From positions 62,001 to 126,000 of the forward strand of contig DIFI01000017.1 of the NCBI GenBank assembly GCA_002419055.1: a DNA stretch of 64,000 nt. Reading direction: 5' to 3'. The notes under the pieces are model-generated. The model saw only the letters and a program-made list of their open reading frames with translations, searched no databases and was not told where the DNA came from. Shown here piece by piece: positions 25,770-33,447 of this stretch. Source of the stretch: Peptococcaceae bacterium UBA5752. GTDB taxonomy: Bacteria > Bacillota > Dehalobacteriia > UBA4068. The position numbers were made by a program, and so were the translations under genes. Numbering within the stretch: the stretch's first letter is position 1; each line of letters starts with the position of its first letter.

Positions 25770-26197
25770 TATTCCACTTCGCTTTCAATTTCAATTTTTT
25801 CTTTTCTCCTAAAAAGTCTTAAACCTGCCGAACGCGCAAGTATGGTTCCCAAATATGCTACTCCAAGTCCCAGCATGATTGAAATTGTTATATATGAAAT
25901 AGCAGAAAAATAATCTCCGATTCGCATAAGCTCGAAAGTTTCCTTGCACAATGTGGCAAATGTTGTAAAAGCTCCCAAAAAACCAATTGTTACGCCATGT
26001 CGAATATCCGGGTTAACTTCTCTGAACTCAAATGCCAATGTAATAAAAAATGCCATAATAAAACACCCTGCTATATTAATAATCAATGTATTTAAGGGAA
26101 AAAGCTCATGATATCCCAGTATTTGAATTAATTCAAACAAATAACGTGCAATTGCACCTATAAATCCGCCAATGCTTATAAAAATGTATTTTTTCAT
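25769..26197 (-). CDS. crcB: Fluoride channel subunit CrcB/Fluc (first copy)
   Basis: A 142-residue, four-helix CrcB protein: GGFIGAIARYLFELI, TLIINIAGCFIMAFF and GFLGAFTTFATLCKE. A longer basic/acidic C-terminal tail (RLFRRKEKIEIESEVE) distinguishes it from the second copy. It is the first gene after the fluoride riboswitch, so the operon should be induced by fluoride. Confidence 0.92.
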   Translation of the reverse strand: MKKYIFISIGGFIGAIARYLFELIQILGYHELFPLNTLIINIAGCFIMAFFITLAFEFREVNPDIRHGVTIGFLGAFTTFATLCKETFELMRIGDYFSAISYITISIMLGLGVAYLGTILARSAGLRLFRRKEKIEIESEVE

Positions 26198-26239
26198 ATG
26201 TTCTCGACCAAGCTTTCTTTATTAAACTTATGTTTATAC

Positions 26240-26320
26240 AAAAAACTCCTACAGATAACTTAAGTAAGTTATTTGTAGGAGTCATTAGCTTTTCAGCATT
26301 TAAGGTGAACTCCATCACCA
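26240..26320 (-). promoter_or_regulatory. Fluoride riboswitch (crcB motif) with terminator platform
   Basis: Read on the minus strand, 26320 to about 26274 gives TGGTGATGGAGTTCACC, TTAAATGCTGAAAAGC and TAATGACTCCTAC, the conserved crcB aptamer with its pseudoknot halves. The 3' strand of the aptamer (ACTCCTAC) is also the left arm of a terminator, pairing with GTAGGAGT around AAATAACTTACTTAAGTTATCT and followed by TTTTTTG (26240-26282). This is a classic transcription-off switch. Fluoride binding should keep ACTCCTAC from the terminator and turn on the crcB operon. Confidence 0.93.
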
Positions 26321-26393
26321 ATTATAATTTATATCACATTATATAGTATATTACAACGTTTTTTTATTGGTTTTAGGGATTATGTGGAATGCC

Positions 26394-27374
26394 TTATTTT
26401 AACAGATCAAGCAAATACCCATAACCTTCTTCTTTCATCTTATCCTTAGGTATAAATTTGAGCGATGCACTGTTGATGCAGTATCTTAAACCGCCTGTTT
26501 TTCTTGGTCCATCATTAAAAACATGTCCAAGATGCGCGTCTCCTCTCTTGCTACGCACTTCTACTCTCGTCATCCCATGGCTGTTATCTGTCAACTCACA
26601 GATTGCACCGGAATTTATCGGCTGGGAAAAACTTGGCCATCCACAACCCGATTCAAATTTATCACTTGAGGCAAAAAGCGGTTCTCCTGTAGTAATATCG
26701 ACATAAATGCCTTCTTTAAAATTATTAAAGTGCTCATTTTTGAAAGGCGGTTCAGTGGCGTTGTTGCGTGTCACATTATACTGCATTTCGGAAAGGGTGG
26801 CTTTCAAAGCTTCCTGCGATTTTGGTCGATATCTCAATTGATTATCTTGCGCTTGCCTTGCTTTCTTAAACTCTTCCCTGCCAATATGGCAATATCCGTT
26901 GGGGTTTTTATCCAAATATTTCTGATGGTATTCTTCAGCCGGATAGTAGTTTTGCAATTGATTTACCTCAACCGCAATCAGCTTGTCATATTTACTCTGA
27001 AGTTCTTGCAAAGAATTAAGAATTATATCTTGGTCCCGGTAATCAATATAATAAATTCCCGTGCGATACTGTTTACCGATGTCATTCCCTTGACGGTTTT
27101 TAGTCAGAGGATTAATTATATCGTAATAGAGCTTTAATATGAATTCCAAGCTTATTTCATTAGCGTCATACAAAACCTTAACTGTTTCTGCATGGCCGGT
27201 TCCTTTGTTACATACATCTTCGTAACTGGGATTTTGGGTATTACCGTTTGCATATCCCACTTGGGTCGCCACAATTCCTTTAACAAGAGATAAATATTTT
27301 TCTGTTCCCCAAAAGCATCCACCTGCCAGATAGATTTCTTTTAAGGTCTCTACTGTGCTTTTTTCATTTTCCAT
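26394..27374 (-). CDS. msrAB: Bifunctional peptide methionine sulfoxide reductase MsrA/MsrB
   Basis: The 326-residue fusion has MsrA first ([11 protein letters not shown], catalytic Cys 20; GYANG and RTGIYY) and MsrB second (ECGCGWPSF-like [11 protein letters not shown], and [11 protein letters not shown] with the catalytic Cys). It reduces both S- and R-methionine sulfoxide in proteins with thioredoxin as donor. The MsrB zinc CxxC pairs are not seen, so it is the zinc-free type. The gene stands alone between the fluoride operon and the MarR/exporter pair. Confidence 0.95.
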   Translation of the reverse strand: MENEKSTVETLKEIYLAGGCFWGTEKYLSLVKGIVATQVGYANGNTQNPSYEDVCNKGTGHAETVKVLYDANEISLEFILKLYYDIINPLTKNRQGNDIGKQYRTGIYYIDYRDQDIILNSLQELQSKYDKLIAVEVNQLQNYYPAEEYHQKYLDKNPNGYCHIGREEFKKARQAQDNQLRYRPKSQEALKATLSEMQYNVTRNNATEPPFKNEHFNNFKEGIYVDITTGEPLFASSDKFESGCGWPSFSQPINSGAICELTDNSHGMTRVEVRSKRGDAHLGHVFNDGPRKTGGLRYCINSASLKFIPKDKMKEEGYGYLLDLLK

Positions 27375-27549
27375 AAATGCCTTAACTCCTTACTTGTAAA
27401 AAGTCTTCATATCGGTTGAATTATCTTCGTATATTTATTCTTCCTAAAATATCGATAACAATTCTTCTAAATTTCATTACAAAATTTGAGATATATGCCA
27501 CGGTAATTACTCTGCTGATAGGAATTCCATATTTTTTCGATATTGCTGA

Positions 27550-27611
27550 TTGACAGATATGATTGATTAATGTATAATTACTGTTGTCTATACAACTGTT
27601 GTATGTACAAC
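27550..27611 (+). promoter_or_regulatory. Promoter and twin operators of the MarR/exporter operon
   Basis: TTGACA (27550-27555) and TATAAT (27573-27578) are 17 bases apart. Two inverted repeats, GTTGTCTATACAAC (27583-27596) and GTTGTATGTACAAC (27598-27611), follow with one base between, 18 bases before the ATG. A MarR dimer bound to both would block transcription. Confidence 0.85.
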
Positions 27612-27629
27612 ATGGGGAGGTGATAAAAA

Positions 27630-28043
27630 ATGCTGATGAGTGATTTATCTATCATCGTCAGAGGAAGTCAGATCTATTCTACACGCAAGCTGGCGGAGTT
27701 TGATATCAATGCTGCCGAAGAATTTATACTAATGTATATATTGGGGCATCCGGAATCAAATCAGGATTCCATCGCCAAATATTTTATGCTGGATAAAGGA
27801 ACGGTCGCCAAGAGCTTGGCAAAACTGGAAAGCAAGGGCTTCATTGTGCGAAAGATCAATAATGAAAACCAGCGTGAAAAGGTCATCACAATGACCCCAA
27901 AAGCGCAGAACATCAAAAATGTTCTGGTGGGTTTGCTGGCGGAGTGGACCAAAACCATGTACGACGGTCTAACCGATGACGAAATCCGTACCTTTGAAAA
28001 CACTGTGGAAAAAATAGCCGAAAATATCACGAAGCAAATTTAA
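27630..28043 (+). CDS. MarR-family repressor of the exporter gene
   Basis: A 137-residue MarR protein with winged helix ESNQDSIAKYFMLDKGTVAKS and wing region NENQREKVITMTPK. GGGGAGGTGAT precedes the ATG. It lies 13 bases before the DHA2 exporter gene, and the double palindrome upstream suits self-regulation of both. The inducer is probably the exporter's substrate. Confidence 0.92.
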   Translation: MLMSDLSIIVRGSQIYSTRKLAEFDINAAEEFILMYILGHPESNQDSIAKYFMLDKGTVAKSLAKLESKGFIVRKINNENQREKVITMTPKAQNIKNVLVGLLAEWTKTMYDGLTDDEIRTFENTVEKIAENITKQI

Positions 28044-28056
28044 GGGAGATTCAAAA

Positions 28057-30447
28057 GTGAAAAACAGTTCAGCTAAAAAGACCGGACTGGCATTAATTGC
28101 GATTATTTATTTAGCAGGGATATTCATGGGAGCTATTGACACCGGAATAGTAACCCCCGCTAGAACCATCATTCAGAACAACCTTATGGTAGGTGACAAA
28201 TCGGGCATCTGGATTATAACAATTTACACCTTGGCGTATGCGGCTAGTATACCCGTGATGGGAAAACTTGCCGATAGATACGGCAGGAAGATTATTTATA
28301 TTACGAGCATATTCCTATTCGGTTTTGGTTCTTTATTATGCGGTTTGTCTCATTATGCTGGTAGCTTTGAACTGCTGATCGCCGCGCGAGCTATTCAGGC
28401 AGTTGGCGGCGGCGGCATCATGCCCGTAGCTACCGCCGAATTTGGAACCTCCTTCCCGCCGGAAAAGCGCGGCATGGCTCTGGGACTTGTGGGTGGCGTA
28501 TACGGAATCGCAAATATATTAGGCTCACTTGCAGGCAGCGCCATTTTGGATATATTTGGAACCCAGAACTGGCAATATATATTCTTTGTCAACATACCGA
28601 TTACGATCTTTATCATTCTGGCCGGTTTGTATGCATTACCCAATCATAAAGAAAAAGCAGTAAAAAGAATCGACAGCCTCGGAACCCTTGTTATTGTGGC
28701 TATGGTGCTTTCCCTACTCTACGGGCTGAAGCAGATTGATTTCTTTGACTTTATAAATACGGTTACAAGCACGGATGTTTTTCCCTTCCTGATTGCCTTT
28801 GTTGTACTGATCCCCATCTTTATATTAATTGAAAAGAAGGCCGAAGATCCGATCATAAATCTTTCGTACTTCAAGAACGTCAGTATTCTCACAACGCTTG
28901 CCGTAGCCTTTATATCTGGTTTTGTGTTGATGGGCATCGTATTCATACCGCAGTTCTGTGAAAATTCACTGAAGGTCGCACCTGGGAACGGGGGCTACTT
29001 TACCGTGATACTTGGCCTTCTTTCCGGTGTATCGGCCATGTTATCCGGCAGGCTGATCGATAAGATCGGAGCAAAACTTGTGCTTATGCTGGGCTTCACA
29101 ATCTCCATTATCGGAGCTATGTTCCTGATACTGGTTGCTGCGGTGAATCCAAATATTGTGTCGGTAGTGACCAGTCTAATGCTTCTGGGCCTTGGCCTGG
29201 GCTTTACCATCGGCGCACCGGTAAACTACATGATGCTGGAAAATATTAAAGACAGCGAAGCAAGCTCCGGCCTCGCCACCCTTTCTCTGATCCGCTCCAT
29301 CGGAACTTCTATCGCACCCGCCATTATGGTAGGCTTCATTGCCCACGCCGGTTTATCTGTCCAGACTGACTTAATGGCAGTAATGCCCGATCAGATCAAC
29401 ATGCCTTCCCTTCCTTATGTACAGCAAATCACTGAAAAGGTGAATGAGCTTAAGGAAGATCCGAACATGTCGGATAGGCTAGGCGAAATGGAAATGCCCG
29501 ATCTTGCCTCCATGCAAACCATTAAGCTGGATTTTGGCGACAGCGAAGATTATCAAATGCCGGCAGGTATGCTGGAAAAGCTGCAAAGCTCCGATGTTAC
29601 AACCATTGTGGAAATTACCAAGGATATGGCGGCAAGCATGTTTGACCAAATGTCTCCCCCCATCATAGCAAACATTCAGAACGGACTGAATTCCGGTATT
29701 GCCGGTATAAATGCGGGAATAGGCGAAATGGATGCGGGCATTTCTCAACTGCAGCAGGCATACAATGGCATCGGTCAAGGCATTGCCGGAATGGAAAAAG
29801 CAGTGGCTTCGCAGGAGGCAGCACTGGCACAGCTTCAAAGCCTCAAAGTGTCCATAACCCAAATGATGGGGAGTAGCGCTTATACAGGCTCCGGCATGAA
29901 TTCTACGGACATGTCCATGTCGATGGGAGGCGAAGCTTCGGCCGGCTCCGGCGCGAGTCTTTTGGATATGATACCCGCTTCGGTGAAAAGCAGTATGTCC
30001 GAAAGCGTTTTGAGCCAACTGGCAGAAATCAAAACTATGGATGATCTTGATGCGAAGATCAGTGACCTGCAAAGCGCGATCGCTGCCTTGAACAGCAAAA
30101 TAGAGCAAAACACCAAAACCCGGGCGGAGATGAAATCAGCTATCGACCAGATGACCGCATCCAAAGCGGAAATGGCAACCCTGGCAGCAGATATGGAAAC
30201 TCTGAACGAAGCGATCCCCGAAGCCTTTGAAACAGCAAAGACAGATTATCTCGCCGAGCTGGACGCCCGGTCAGATAAACTGGAAAGCGTTTATCAAAGA
30301 ACATTGAACGAAGGCTATCAATCAATCTATCTTACAGTTATCGTATCGGCGGCTATAGCATTGTTCCTTCTGGTCTTTTACAAAAAGGAAACTACTTTTT
30401 CCGACGAGCTAACGGAACCTGCTAATCAAAGCGAGGACGATCAATAA
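28057..30447 (+). CDS. DHA2-type MFS efflux pump with a ~320-residue coiled-coil insertion
   Basis: The 796-residue protein starts with GTG (AGGGAGA upstream). Residues 1-430 are a standard 13-helix DHA2 domain (GAIDTGIVTPARTII in helix 1; GKLADRYGRKIIY loop motif A; QAVGGGGIMPVA and SGRLIDKIGAK). About 320 residues then follow (445-765) before the last helix (IYLTVIVSAAIALFLLVFY). They are Met/Gln/Ala-rich and helical, with heptad-like stretches such as MDAGISQLQQAYNGIGQ and KAEMATLAADMETLNEA. DHA2 pumps normally have short loops here. The added part should face outside the membrane and could reach toward the cell wall or a partner. It is the target of the MarR gene before it. Confidence 0.85.
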   Translation: MKNSSAKKTGLALIAIIYLAGIFMGAIDTGIVTPARTIIQNNLMVGDKSGIWIITIYTLAYAASIPVMGKLADRYGRKIIYITSIFLFGFGSLLCGLSHYAGSFELLIAARAIQAVGGGGIMPVATAEFGTSFPPEKRGMALGLVGGVYGIANILGSLAGSAILDIFGTQNWQYIFFVNIPITIFIILAGLYALPNHKEKAVKRIDSLGTLVIVAMVLSLLYGLKQIDFFDFINTVTSTDVFPFLIAFVVLIPIFILIEKKAEDPIINLSYFKNVSILTTLAVAFISGFVLMGIVFIPQFCENSLKVAPGNGGYFTVILGLLSGVSAMLSGRLIDKIGAKLVLMLGFTISIIGAMFLILVAAVNPNIVSVVTSLMLLGLGLGFTIGAPVNYMMLENIKDSEASSGLATLSLIRSIGTSIAPAIMVGFIAHAGLSVQTDLMAVMPDQINMPSLPYVQQITEKVNELKEDPNMSDRLGEMEMPDLASMQTIKLDFGDSEDYQMPAGMLEKLQSSDVTTIVEITKDMAASMFDQMSPPIIANIQNGLNSGIAGINAGIGEMDAGISQLQQAYNGIGQGIAGMEKAVASQEAALAQLQSLKVSITQMMGSSAYTGSGMNSTDMSMSMGGEASAGSGASLLDMIPASVKSSMSESVLSQLAEIKTMDDLDAKISDLQSAIAALNSKIEQNTKTRAEMKSAIDQMTASKAEMATLAADMETLNEAIPEAFETAKTDYLAELDARSDKLESVYQRTLNEGYQSIYLTVIVSAAIALFLLVFYKKETTFSDELTEPANQSEDDQ

Positions 30448-30470
30448 CTGACTCTGCAAACTAAATAAAA

Positions 30471-30514
30471 CAGAGCCTCCTATCGTAGTTCTATTCTACG
30501 GCATGAGGCTTTGT
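30471..30514 (+). terminator. Terminator of the exporter gene
   Basis: Two nested stems (AGCCTC/GAGGCT and CGTAG/CTACG) ending in TTTG, 24 bases past the stop. The T-run is short, so it may be weak. Confidence 0.55.
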
Positions 30515-30540
30515 CATATCATGAAAATTTATTATTTGTA

Positions 30541-31335
30541 TTATTTGTATGTAACTACTAAACGCTTTGAGATGTTTTTACCGATCCAGTAAAAGAAATT
30601 ACCATATAACATCTTGTGAATCGGCAACGGTACATTAGGCGAATATGCTTTGCTTACCAATCCCGTTTCATCCCAGTAGGTACCGTCATATGTTGCATAT
30701 TGATATCCCAGAGTGTAATGGCGGCTTATTCCCCGAAATAAATTATATGTCATTACTGCCGAGAACGAAGGCGAATGCAATTTTTCGCTATTAAGAGCAT
30801 TGTAAAACTTAGCTGCAACATCAGTACATTTTCGCATGTGCTTTTGAGTAGGCCGGTAATCATTGTAACTTATGGCACTGATCGGCAGTTGGAAGCATCT
30901 GTTGAATCCCAATCCTATAAACGTTCCGCACATATACTTGGTTGAGTCTTTGGCGCCAACCGCACCGGTAGTTGATATGATCAATGCTTTTTTATCAAAA
31001 TACCGGGGACGGTGCAGCATAAAGCTTAAATGATCAACCAGATTTTTGGCCACCGCGGGTATCTGCATATTATAAGTTGGGGCTGAAAAAATAATCCCGT
31101 CGCATTCATCTATTTTGTCAATAATACCTTGCACGACGTTGTGATGCGGACAATGGATGTGCCCCTGCCTGAAACACAAGCTGCAGCCAAGACAATAAGG
31201 CAAGTCAATATCCATCAAATGTATTTCTTCAAATTCCATAGTGCAATCCATTGCCTGAAGATTTTCTTTGACAAGTTCTGTTAAGATCCAAGTGTTTCCC
31301 TTATGAGAACTGCCGTTAATAATTAAACATCTCAT
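30541..31335 (-). CDS. Flavodoxin-fold NAD(P)H oxidoreductase with cysteine motif
   Basis: The 264-residue protein begins with the FMN-binding INGSSHKGNTWILT and has a cysteine cluster LPYCLGCSLCFRQGHIHCP, as in iron-sulfur flavoproteins, then IFSAPTYNMQIPAVAKNLVDHL and STTGAVGAKDS. The last 80 residues are an unusual extension with an amphipathic or membrane-adjacent end (MLYGNFFYWIGKNISKRL). It lies 2 bases after the TetR gene on the same strand. The pair probably forms a stress-response unit for a redox-active compound. Confidence 0.82.
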   Translation of the reverse strand: MRCLIINGSSHKGNTWILTELVKENLQAMDCTMEFEEIHLMDIDLPYCLGCSLCFRQGHIHCPHHNVVQGIIDKIDECDGIIFSAPTYNMQIPAVAKNLVDHLSFMLHRPRYFDKKALIISTTGAVGAKDSTKYMCGTFIGLGFNRCFQLPISAISYNDYRPTQKHMRKCTDVAAKFYNALNSEKLHSPSFSAVMTYNLFRGISRHYTLGYQYATYDGTYWDETGLVSKAYSPNVPLPIHKMLYGNFFYWIGKNISKRLVVTYK

Positions 31336-31337
31336 TT

Positions 31338-31913
31338 TTATCGCTCCTTAAATATACTGTCCGCTATAATATCAATTAGCTTATCTCTTTCTTCTTTGAT
31401 GTAAAAATCAAAGCCAAATAGCTGCTTACTTAAGTCTTTTCTTAAAAATGCCGCTTGCAATATTGATACAAATCCAAATACCTGAATTTTTTTGACATCG
31501 GCTGTTGTTTCAAGTTCTTTTAAGCTATAAGAAAAACCATGCACTGTTTTCATTGTATTATCAATAAGCTGCGGTTTGTTATAGTCGCCTAGTATAGATA
31601 TCCGAGACACAGCCGGATTATTGATTAAAAAATCCATAACAGATTTTGCGGCTGCCTTAATTTTTTCTAAATAACTCGCATTTGCATCTACATTTGGTTT
31701 GAATTTTGATATTACTTCTTCTATCATTTTTTGGATGCATATTTCTATCAAGTTTTCCTTTGTTTGAAAATGATAATTAATTAAACCTACTCCAACCTCT
31801 GCTTTTTCAGAGATTTGCCTTATTGTAATCGCATCTATATTACCTTCGCTTTTCTCAATGAGTTCCGTTGTTACCCGTATAATTTTTTCTTTTATATCGC
31901 TTGTCTTATTCAT
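31338..31913 (-). CDS. TetR-family transcriptional regulator
   Basis: A 191-residue TetR protein with the HTH ITIRQISEKAEVGVGLINYHF (residues 25-45) and a divergent ligand domain. GGAGGGTG precedes the ATG. The promoter upstream has an operator just after the -10. It should repress itself and the flavoprotein gene behind it. Confidence 0.92.
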   Translation of the reverse strand: MNKTSDIKEKIIRVTTELIEKSEGNIDAITIRQISEKAEVGVGLINYHFQTKENLIEICIQKMIEEVISKFKPNVDANASYLEKIKAAAKSVMDFLINNPAVSRISILGDYNKPQLIDNTMKTVHGFSYSLKELETTADVKKIQVFGFVSILQAAFLRKDLSKQLFGFDFYIKEERDKLIDIIADSIFKER

Positions 31914-31925
31914 TTCACCCTCCCG

Positions 31926-31985
31926 CTGAACATTGTTCTGAACACTGTTCAGTTATATTGTAATATAATTAACGAGCGTTGTCAA
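31926..31985 (-). promoter_or_regulatory. TetR promoter and operator
   Basis: On the minus strand TTGACA (31980-31985) and TACAAT (31957-31962) are 17 bases apart. The next 27 bases (31926-31952) form a palindrome, CTGAACA...TGTTCAG, which itself contains two overlapping GAAC-N3-GTTC units. Confidence 0.8.
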
Positions 31986-32000
31986 TAAATAAAGCAAAAT

Positions 32001-32030
32001 GATGCCCGTCGAGATAATTCGACGGGCATC
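32001..32030. terminator. Stem-loop between the tetR promoter and gerQ
   Basis: Perfect 12-base stem GATGCCCGTCGA with a six-base loop. It probably ends the minus-strand cwlJ-gerQ transcript (58 bases past the stop). Confidence 0.7.
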
Positions 32031-32087
32031 TATATATTTTTGGTAAAGGACTTACCTCATATACGAACGTGTATGTTTTAGCAGAGG

Positions 32088-32717
32088 TTAAGGCTGCAAT
32101 ATAGTAACAAATTTGACAGAATACAGGTCACACATGATATGAGTGCGGGAATTTACATCTAAAAGTACAAAATAGTTTATACCTACCTCTATAAGTATAC
32201 CCGTTTTATCGGCATATTGATTGCTACCGATTATGAATTCCGCCCGCACACTTTTTCCGATATTACTAGCAAGATAATAGGGTATGTAACCTCTTTCGGT
32301 AGAGGGGGGAGGACCCTGCTGGGTAATAATGCTGCCTGGTGGCGCTGGAACCGGTGGCGAAACAGGTGGTGGATCCGACGGCATGGCAGAGCCGCCTTCC
32401 TGCATCATATTCGACATGTTATCTTTCTGCATCATATTCGACGGCATAGCCATGTTGCCTTGCTGCATCATATTCGACGGCATAGCCATGTTGCCTTGCT
32501 GCATTGGCATAGCAGAGTTGTCTTTCTGCATAGGCATAGCAGAGTTGCCTTGTTGATTTGAACTCAACGGCATAGCAGAGTTGCCTTGCTGCATCTGATT
32601 CGACGGCATAACACAGTTATCTTGCTGATTCGATGCCGTAGCAGGTTGGGATGACTGACGACGGGATGCGCTTGAATCAAACACTTTATTTCCCATCCAA
32701 TTTATATTGCTGCTCAT
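32088..32717 (-). CDS. gerQ: Spore coat protein GerQ-like, with Gln/Lys-rich repeats
   Basis: The C-terminal 65 residues (YIPYYLASNIGKSVRAEFII, then GILIEVGINYFVLLD, MCDLYSVKFVTIL) match the GerQ core, which localises CwlJ in Bacillus coats. Residues 30-110 are repeats of QQGN(S/M)AMP and QKDN, rich in Gln, Met and Asn with regular Lys (two QKDN units in the clean repeats). In Bacillus, Lys residues of GerQ are cross-linked by Tgl. A proline linker (SDPPPVSPPVPAPPG) joins the two halves. It follows the cwlJ-like gene by 23 bases, as in Bacillus. GGAGGTG precedes the ATG. The repeats are longer than in B. subtilis GerQ. Confidence 0.82.
   Translation of the reverse strand: MSSNINWMGNKVFDSSASRRQSSQPATASNQQDNCVMPSNQMQQGNSAMPLSSNQQGNSAMPMQKDNSAMPMQQGNMAMPSNMMQQGNMAMPSNMMQKDNMSNMMQEGGSAMPSDPPPVSPPVPAPPGSIITQQGPPPSTERGYIPYYLASNIGKSVRAEFIIGSNQYADKTGILIEVGINYFVLLDVNSRTHIMCDLYSVKFVTILQP
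32428..32499 (-). repeat. Two identical 36-base tandem repeats inside gerQ
   Basis: Units 32428-32463 and 32464-32499 are identical at the base level and encode the 12-residue repeat QQGNMAMPSNMM. Further imperfect copies lie on both sides (about 32401-32620). Exact identity suggests recent expansion by slippage or unequal crossover, so copy number probably varies between strains. Confidence 0.85.
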
Positions 32718-32740
32718 AAAATAAAAACACCTCCGATATT

Positions 32741-33181
32741 TTAAGTTTGCGCATAGGATTCCGTAGGATTATAAAAGCAATGTTGATTTATTCTTGTAAA
32801 CCAATATCCGGTACCATTATAGGGGAAAAGGTTGGGACATTGAGGTATATATGGATTCATGTACCATAAAGTGTTAGAGCTCGCACCGGTATGTATGCCC
32901 CCGTTGATGGCCCAATCGGCAACTTGATAATGTTTGTCTTCGGGCGTTGCAGTCCATACATTCTGAGTGTTTTGAACTCCACCTATTATAGTTTTATAAC
33001 ATGAAAACTGGCACATTTGGATAATAACCTTTCGCAAATCGCCCTGGCACTCTCTTTGATATTCTCCGTTCGGCACCCTCACTCGATTCATAACTACAGT
33101 AGCGACAGCTCTCATTCCGTCAAGACCTTCGCCGCCTGCCTCACATTTTATGAGTCTTGCAAATAGTTCCCTAGTATCCAC
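32741..33181 (-). CDS. cwlJ: CwlJ/SleB-type cell wall hydrolase (spore cortex lytic)
   Basis: The 146-residue protein is a hydrolase_2 (SleB/CwlJ) catalytic domain without a signal peptide or peptidoglycan-binding repeat: CEAGGEGLDGMRAVATVVMNR holds the catalytic Glu, with W-N-GG-H-type residues later (DWAINGGIHTG, LWYMNP). It starts at GTG 33181, with GAGGTG six bases upstream; a GTG nine bases earlier is less well placed. Lack of a signal peptide and gerQ as next gene both fit CwlJ, which is made in the mother cell and placed in the coat. It breaks down cortex during germination. Confidence 0.85.
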   Translation of the reverse strand: MDTRELFARLIKCEAGGEGLDGMRAVATVVMNRVRVPNGEYQRECQGDLRKVIIQMCQFSCYKTIIGGVQNTQNVWTATPEDKHYQVADWAINGGIHTGASSNTLWYMNPYIPQCPNLFPYNGTGYWFTRINQHCFYNPTESYAQT

Positions 33182-33399
33182 CTTTTTCACCTCAGTTTCA
33201 TATTACTCATTTTGCGGAATTTTGTTACAAGAATAACCAACAAAATTGCAATCCATAATTATATATAAAGGAAACAGGAAGAAAGCGGTTGGGGTAATTT
33301 GTCAATGTCTTAATAGTTGTCATGATTCATGACAAGTGCTCTTCCGTTATTAAATTTCATACTCGCCTCAAACACGCATTATAAAGTCAAATACACAAA

Positions 33400-33425
33400 G
33401 AAGCTACTGATTAATCAGTAGCTTC
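33400..33425. terminator. Terminator of the amino acid permease gene
   Basis: Perfect 11-base stem GAAGCTACTGA with a TTAA loop, 22 bases past the permease stop on the minus strand. Confidence 0.75.
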
Positions 33426-33447
33426 TCGCAACAGGTTGAACACGCTG

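Noticed and set aside
29479..30108. 209-codon minus-strand frame inside the exporter gene
   Set aside because: It is His/Arg-rich antisense sequence with no start signal; the exporter frame continues through it.
32217..32561. Plus-strand frames rich in His/Arg or Cys/Ile repeats
   Set aside because: They are shadows of the gerQ repeats; the minus-strand frame has a ribosome binding site and a conserved C-terminus.
32401..32620. Possible CRISPR-like or intergenic repeat array
   Set aside because: The repeats are in frame, have no spacers and encode the GerQ Gln/Lys region.
33290..33390. 16-codon minus-strand frame (MKFNNGRALVMNHDNY) upstream of cwlJ
   Set aside because: It has a partial ribosome binding site but is too short to support and matches nothing I know.
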